A stretch of 64,000 nt of DNA from Auanema rhodensis (Eukaryota; Nematoda; Chromadorea; Rhabditida; Rhabditidae). How positions within the stretch are numbered: the first letter of the stretch is position 1; each line of letters opens with the position of its first letter. Below are positions 59,491 through 64,000 of the stretch, one piece after another. The DNA lies in NCBI GenBank assembly GCA_964057225.1, contig OZ059897.1, positions 8,556,001-8,620,000 of the forward strand. The letters are read 5' to 3'. The position numbers were made by a program, and so were the translations under genes. The notes beneath the pieces were generated by a model. The model was not told the origin of the DNA. It saw only the letters and a list, made by a program, of their open reading frames with translations, and did no database searches.

Positions 59491-60230
59491 ATGTCAAGTC
59501 TTCTTGTTGCATCCGACGATTCGGATGTTCCAGATTTAGATCTGCCACCAGTGCGTAGACGTCGATTTTTCAATAACAAGTATGTTTTTTGTATCTGAAA
59601 GTGCTTTGTCTTCTTTTCTTACTAACTAAGCTTTAAGAAACTCTAAGTAGATACACACAAAGAGTTATCTTCATTGTACTTCAAAGAGCAGAAGCTCTTG
59701 TGTCATCTGCCCATCTTCTTATTTCTAAACTCTCTCAGTTTTTCGTGCTCTTACTCAACCTCTTAACATTGCCAACCAACCGTTGTCTTCTAACGGCTTT
59801 GTTATCGTCCAGTTTCTGATTGAATTTCCTACGGGCACAAGACAAGCAAAATCAAATCATAACGAATTCACATTTCCTAGCTATTTCTTCATAGAATAGA
59901 AAATTTTTCGAATAAATCAAATTGATTATGAAACGTTCAAGTAGTTTGTACAATTCGCAAGAAAATGCAGTTTAGTTGTTTCCTAGAAAACATTCATTCG
60001 AGCTTCATGTCAAGATTCATCCGGAACGAAAAAAAATCGGTTGCAAGTTGCACGCTGAGAGCTGCAATACTGCACACGATTGTGCAAGTTTTAAGCTCAT
60101 ATTTACACTGATATAATGGTTTATCAACCAAATAAGTACATTCAATTTCAGTATTTGTGGTTAAAATGTATGAAAATACAATCTATATTATCTAAATTAT
60201 AATTAAAAATCTCTCTCTTTCTCTCTATCT

Positions 60231-60289
<59 letters not shown>

Positions 60290-61128
60290 CTTCCTTCTCC
60301 TTTACTCTTTAGTAATTCGGTGTCATTTGCAGATCGAGCTCATCTAATCAAATCTGCTTGAATGTTTCATGGACACATTGTCTTTTCCTCAGCTGCTTAG
60401 GGCTATCTGTCCTTGTTTTAGCTGTGACATCATACAAATTAACAAAGAAGTTTAATCAACTAAATGACAACTTATCCGGTTTGCATTTACTATGTTTATC
60501 TTATAGAAAATTATATTTTCATAGAACTGATTGTTCTGCCATCCAAGTTATCTATCATCGAGAAAGACATCTATCGACTACAAATGGAATTTGATCTAAT
60601 GAGGTTCGTCAACACTTCTTCTTGAACATCTAATGCCAATATTCTTAATTTCATTCGGGCTATTTTCCAATATTCTTCAATCCATATTTTCATTTAGATA
60701 TCTTTCTCTTAAGCTATCTCTCATGTCTATCCAACTTCTTTTGTTCTATTTATTTTAGCCAAGGAATTCTAATTCTAATCCTTATAGGGAAGCTATGAAT
60801 CTGGATTCAGCTAATGCTACTAGGAGATCATCTCAATATATTTATGATATCGTTGATACTCTTCGTGGACAAATAACTGACATGAAGATTAAAGTTGACA
60901 AGGTTTCTATACTTTTCTGTCCGCTAAAGCATGAAAACCAAACTTTTTTTGCAGAGTTGGTTGACTTCAGAAAGCGTATCTCAACGTATCTCAACGGTGG
61001 AAAAGCGCTGCCTGGCTGTGTGCCACACAGATGGCTTTATTCTAAGAGATGGAGAGAAACAACGTCGACGAGAAGCAGAAAAACAAAGAAAAGTCGTTGA
61101 TGAAATAGTTTTCAAAAGAACTCCCTAA
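59491..61128 (+). CDS. Single-pass membrane coiled-coil protein, unknown family
   Basis: Not recognised. Exons begin at 59491 (to 59579), 60333, about 60527, about 60790 and 60955, and the stop is TAA 61126-61128; all phases agree. The product is about 225 residues. It has an acidic then basic cytosolic head (MSSLLVASDDSDVPDLDLPP then VRRRRFF), one hydrophobic helix (CLFLSCLGLSVLVLAVTSY), and a long amphipathic/coiled-coil segment (KLTKKFNQLNDNLS..., YIYDIVDTLRGQITDMKIKV). It ends in a Lys/Arg/Glu-rich helix. By the positive-inside rule the RRRR next to the membrane points to an N-in orientation (type II). It is not a SNARE by sequence: I see no zero-layer Gln/Arg motif and the anchor is N-terminal. 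The second intron contains a long CT tract (60211-60290). Confidence 0.72.
60211..60290. repeat. (CT)n microsatellite in an intron
   Basis: A CT run of about 80 bp with a CCCCCCC interruption, inside the first intron of the membrane coiled-coil gene and 43 bp before its acceptor. It may act as an extended polypyrimidine tract. Confidence 0.9.
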
Positions 61129-61448
61129 GTTAATTCTTTTTTTTTTCTTTTTTTCTTGAAAAAAAAATATAAAGCACACATGCGGGTGTGACTTCTCGGT
61201 CAAGCTTTAAGTAATAATATACATTGAATACTTTGTTTGACTATTTAAATTATTTAATTTATTATTTATATTTGTAAACTTATTTATATTAAATTTTATT
61301 TTTTTTGTAAAGAAACTGTAATTTCAATTTATAATCGAAATATAATTTTTTTGTTTTCTTTATATTGTCTAGACAATACACACATTATATTAAAAGAGAA
61401 AGAGAGGGGGGAAAAGGGAAACAATAAAAATGCGAGGGAAACACGAAT

Positions 61449-61505
<57 letters not shown>

Positions 61506-61668
61506 AAAAGAGATAAAGAGAGAGAGAGAAAGAGAGAGAGACAGGATGAGCGAGACAGAGGGTGAGTGACTGAGTTGATATTTCAAAGTTAAAAGGCTGC
61601 TTCATGAGCTTCAAAGGCTAATTTCAGTATTATATCATCTAATTCTTTTTTTCTGGTTCATCTTATTA
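61129..61668. other. 3' flanks between convergent genes
   Basis: A 540-bp stretch between a plus-strand and a minus-strand gene, largely occupied by the GA array at 61451-61545. An AATATAAAG-like signal lies near 61169. No gene is seen. Confidence 0.5.
61451..61545. repeat. (GA)n microsatellite
   Basis: A pure GA run of about 52 bp (61451-61502) followed by a degenerate GA-rich stretch. It produces spurious Arg-Glu and Leu-Ser frames. Confidence 0.95.
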
Positions 61669-63757
61669 TCAATGCTGGATTACGGTAATTGAGAAATCCA
61701 TCTTATCTTCTGATTGGAAACGTATTCTATGTGACACGGTCAGGGAACGAATCCATGCCTGTAAATGTAGAAAAAAGCTTTTCAGAACAATATAACTTGA
61801 TATGGTTACCGATTCATTTCCCAATTTCATTTTATAAACTCCTGGTCCTGGAGCTTTAATCCTCATATAATCGGTGGTCGGCATTCCTGGATAATCGAAA
61901 TCTGGATACCATTCCATCATTTCATTTAAATCAAAATCAACTGCTGCTTCATTTTCATGATACCAGATACCCATGCCGAATGTTCGATCACAATATCTGA
62001 ATAAAGGAAGATTTTTAAGAATTATAATAAGATTATTACCTATTAACTACAAGATAAATATCTTGATCTTGAGGTGGAACTATATATGTTAGCATCTTAG
62101 CTTTTCCAGCTGGTATAACAGTTGTTATCATATCTTCAACAGCAGGAGTTTCCTTAGATGGTGTCCAATACAGATTAATAGGAATTGGATCAAATGGAAT
62201 ATTCAATCGATCTCTGTAATCATCATTCATAAGACTTTCGAACAAGAGTTAGCTAGTTGTCCTACCTGCACATAGCATCTCCATTAGCATCAACCAATGT
62301 TCCTCCCCAATGCTTAGGAATATTCTGTGGAAGAGCATGCTACAAATAAATTTTAGTATTACAGTAGGCTAAATCTAAAAAATTACCTTCTGTATAACTG
62401 ATTGCCAATCGTTTGAGCCAAAAATTTGGACTTTATTTCTAGTTCTTTCTGGAAGAAGTGGTCCAATAGCCTGTAAAAGAAGGGGAATTCTTTATTTTTT
62501 ATCCAAATAATGTATTATTACCTTCCAGATGATAGTCATAAAGGATGGAGCATTAACAATAAACATTTTATCAATCCATTCAGGATAATTTGTATAAACT
62601 GATGCCCATAATATACGATATGGTCCTGAAATTCCACGATAATCCCTCGTAATTTTTGAGCTTCTAACTCACCGGTCACAATACTTAACAAAGATGGATC
62701 AAATTTGAGACCTTCTAAGTCCAGAATATAAATGACGGCAGCCTTAAATCAATCTCACTTTCAGCATTTTGATGGAAATGATTCACCTGTTTTCCACTTT
62801 TCTTCTCAACTTCATTCATGGCCTTCAACATTTTCTCTTGAAAACGATATCTGAATCATATACATGTCAACTTGTATCATTCAATCTTTGGAAATTAGTA
62901 CCTTTGGATCAAAAAGTCAGACAAATGAACCGATTTCAAGATACCCATTAAGTCAATGCGTCCTGCACATTCTATTACAAGTAAGTTATTGGCAAGTCCA
63001 GTCTCTCCTAGAAAGACATACTTGTAGAATTATCTTGTTCAATCAGATGTTTTTTTCGGAATCTAACAAGGACAATTGAGAGTTAATAAGAAAGTTTCAG
63101 TGTACTTTGTAAAATGACTTACGTTACCATGATATTCACGTGAGCAATTAAGACAGAAAGTGAGATAGATAGATAAAGAAAGAGAGTGAGAGAAGAGAAA
63201 GAAAGAGAGAAGGGTCATTTGAGTTTTTTTGAACATTCAAAGCAGTTTTTACTCACGTATCTAGATGTTTACACAAAGAATAATGAAGTTTCTACTTCCC
63301 ATTCCAAAAAAAAGGAACAAAGTTTAACTTCCGGTCACTAACATGATAAGATAAACTAACCAACTAATCCTATTGGAAAGTATTTCTTCAGGATTTCATG
63401 CTCTTTTATTTTTTCAGCATTATCCAAATCATAAAATCGTCTAAATTTGAGATGGCGTGATATTTCTTCTGTGGCTTCTTCCAAATGGAAGCCATAGCCC
63501 TGAAACATGTTGAAAAGTTAATTATAAACATTTGGAAAAGCTGTATAGTACCTGTGCCCAACGAAGAAGATTAAAATCCGTTCCAAACTGATCTGATAAC
63601 AATTCCTTACACTAAAAACATCAAATTTGAATGAATATTCTTCATCGAAGATTAAATAAAGATTGTTTTACTTCTTTTCTAAGATATGCAACAGCATGTT
63701 TCTCCTCTTCATTCATGATGATTCTTGTCTCGTTGTAAATAGCCGAAAGGGATCTGA
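61669..63757 (-). CDS. CRAL-TRIO/GOLD (Sec14-like) lipid-transfer protein, 5' end open
   Basis: Sec14-like protein that binds a hydrophobic ligand and may act in phosphoinositide or vesicle traffic; C. elegans relatives are CGR-1 and the CTG proteins. From the 63757 side: an N-terminal helix with DFNLLRWAQGYGFHLEEA and LKFRRFYDL, then the CRAL-TRIO core (KKYFPIGLVGETG, VIECAGRIDLMGIL, VIYILDLEGLKFD, KMFIVNAPSFMTIIWK, VQIFGSNDWQ, NIPKHWGGTLVDANGDAM). A GOLD domain follows (TPSKETPAVEDMITTVIPAG, YIVPPQDQDIYLVVNR, IKAPGPGVYKMKLGN) to the stop at 61669-61671. The first exon seen opens at a TTTCAG acceptor at 63758, so the true start is probably upstream or outside the window; an internal ATG lies at 63716. 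One intron (about 63011-63355) is long and carries GA-rich repeats. Domain call is secure; exact ligand is unknown. Confidence 0.9.
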
Positions 63758-64000
63758 AACACAATGCTAGATATTTGAAATATCGTCAAATGGAATAAGC
63801 TAAAACGAATATGATAATACGAAAATGCAAAAAGAATGAAGCAGAAAATTGTCATTTTATCCAAAGCAAATCATACTGGTCATAATACGGGTTTTTGAAG
63901 CTAAATAGTTGTTAGCTATATGTGTATAGTTAGCTATTTATTTACATGTCTCACAGGTTTTTTTCTGTTTTAGATGAAGCGCTATAGCTCTCAACTACTC
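63758..64000. other. 5' flank or first intron of the CRAL-TRIO gene
   Basis: This contains an ATG at 63855 with a short hydrophobic minus-strand frame that does not join the next exon in phase. It is therefore either intron or 5' UTR. Confidence 0.4.

Overview
The window is nuclear DNA of a nematode. I base this on dense protein genes with many very short introns (about 40-50 nt, GT-AG, T-rich acceptors), T-rich acceptors just 5' of several start codons (the sign of spliced-leader trans-splicing), tightly spaced same-strand gene pairs, and two cuticle collagens with an N-terminal membrane anchor. The DNA is AT-rich and has long (GA)n/(CT)n and (AT)n tracts. The genus cannot be read from the sequence. 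From memory (unverified), cdc-14, a TTC4 homologue, chmp-7/rpl-32, the L36A/L44 gene, nbs-1, mtrr-1 and mlt-7 all lie on C. elegans chromosome II, so this looks like a piece of that ancestral linkage group.

Layout. 1-12.0 kb: AT-rich, microsatellite-laden DNA in which I see no convincing gene. 12.0-19.2 kb (minus strand, order of transcription): TTC4-type Hsp90/Hsp70 co-chaperone, a secreted C-type lectin, and methionine synthase reductase; the last two are 104 bp apart and may be co-transcribed. 19.2-19.7 kb: divergent promoter with a perfect E2F-like palindrome. 19.7-22.85 kb (plus): CDC14 phosphatase with two possible 3' ends. 25.0-28.2 kb (minus): a multi-exon gene of unknown family, reconstructed only in part. 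28.4-30.6 kb (plus): secreted TIL-domain protease-inhibitor-like protein. 31.3-33.0 kb: CHMP7 (ESCRT-III). 33.6-34.8 kb: cuticle collagen. 34.98-35.48 kb: small secreted protein of unknown family. 35.5-36.0 kb (minus): ribosomal protein L32. 39.4-40.3 kb: prothymosin-like acidic nuclear protein beside a GC-rich stretch. 44.7-51.1 kb: ShK-domain heme peroxidase of the MLT-7/SKPO type. 51.8-52.8 kb (minus): second cuticle collagen. 53.8-56.9 kb: ribosomal protein L36A/L44 followed 159 bp later by a nibrin (NBS1) homologue. 59.5-61.1 kb: single-pass membrane coiled-coil protein of unknown family. 61.7-63.8 kb (minus, 5' end open): CRAL-TRIO/GOLD lipid-transfer protein.

Functions fall into a few themes: cuticle building (two collagens and a peroxidase that may crosslink them), cell cycle and genome maintenance (CDC14, nibrin, CHMP7), translation and protein folding (L32, L36A, TTC4), methyl-cycle metabolism (MTRR), and secreted proteins (lectin, TIL protein, small unknown). 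I found no virus, CRISPR array, rRNA or convincing tRNA. Exon boundaries were derived by hand from reading frame, splice dinucleotides and family conservation, so individual junctions may be off.
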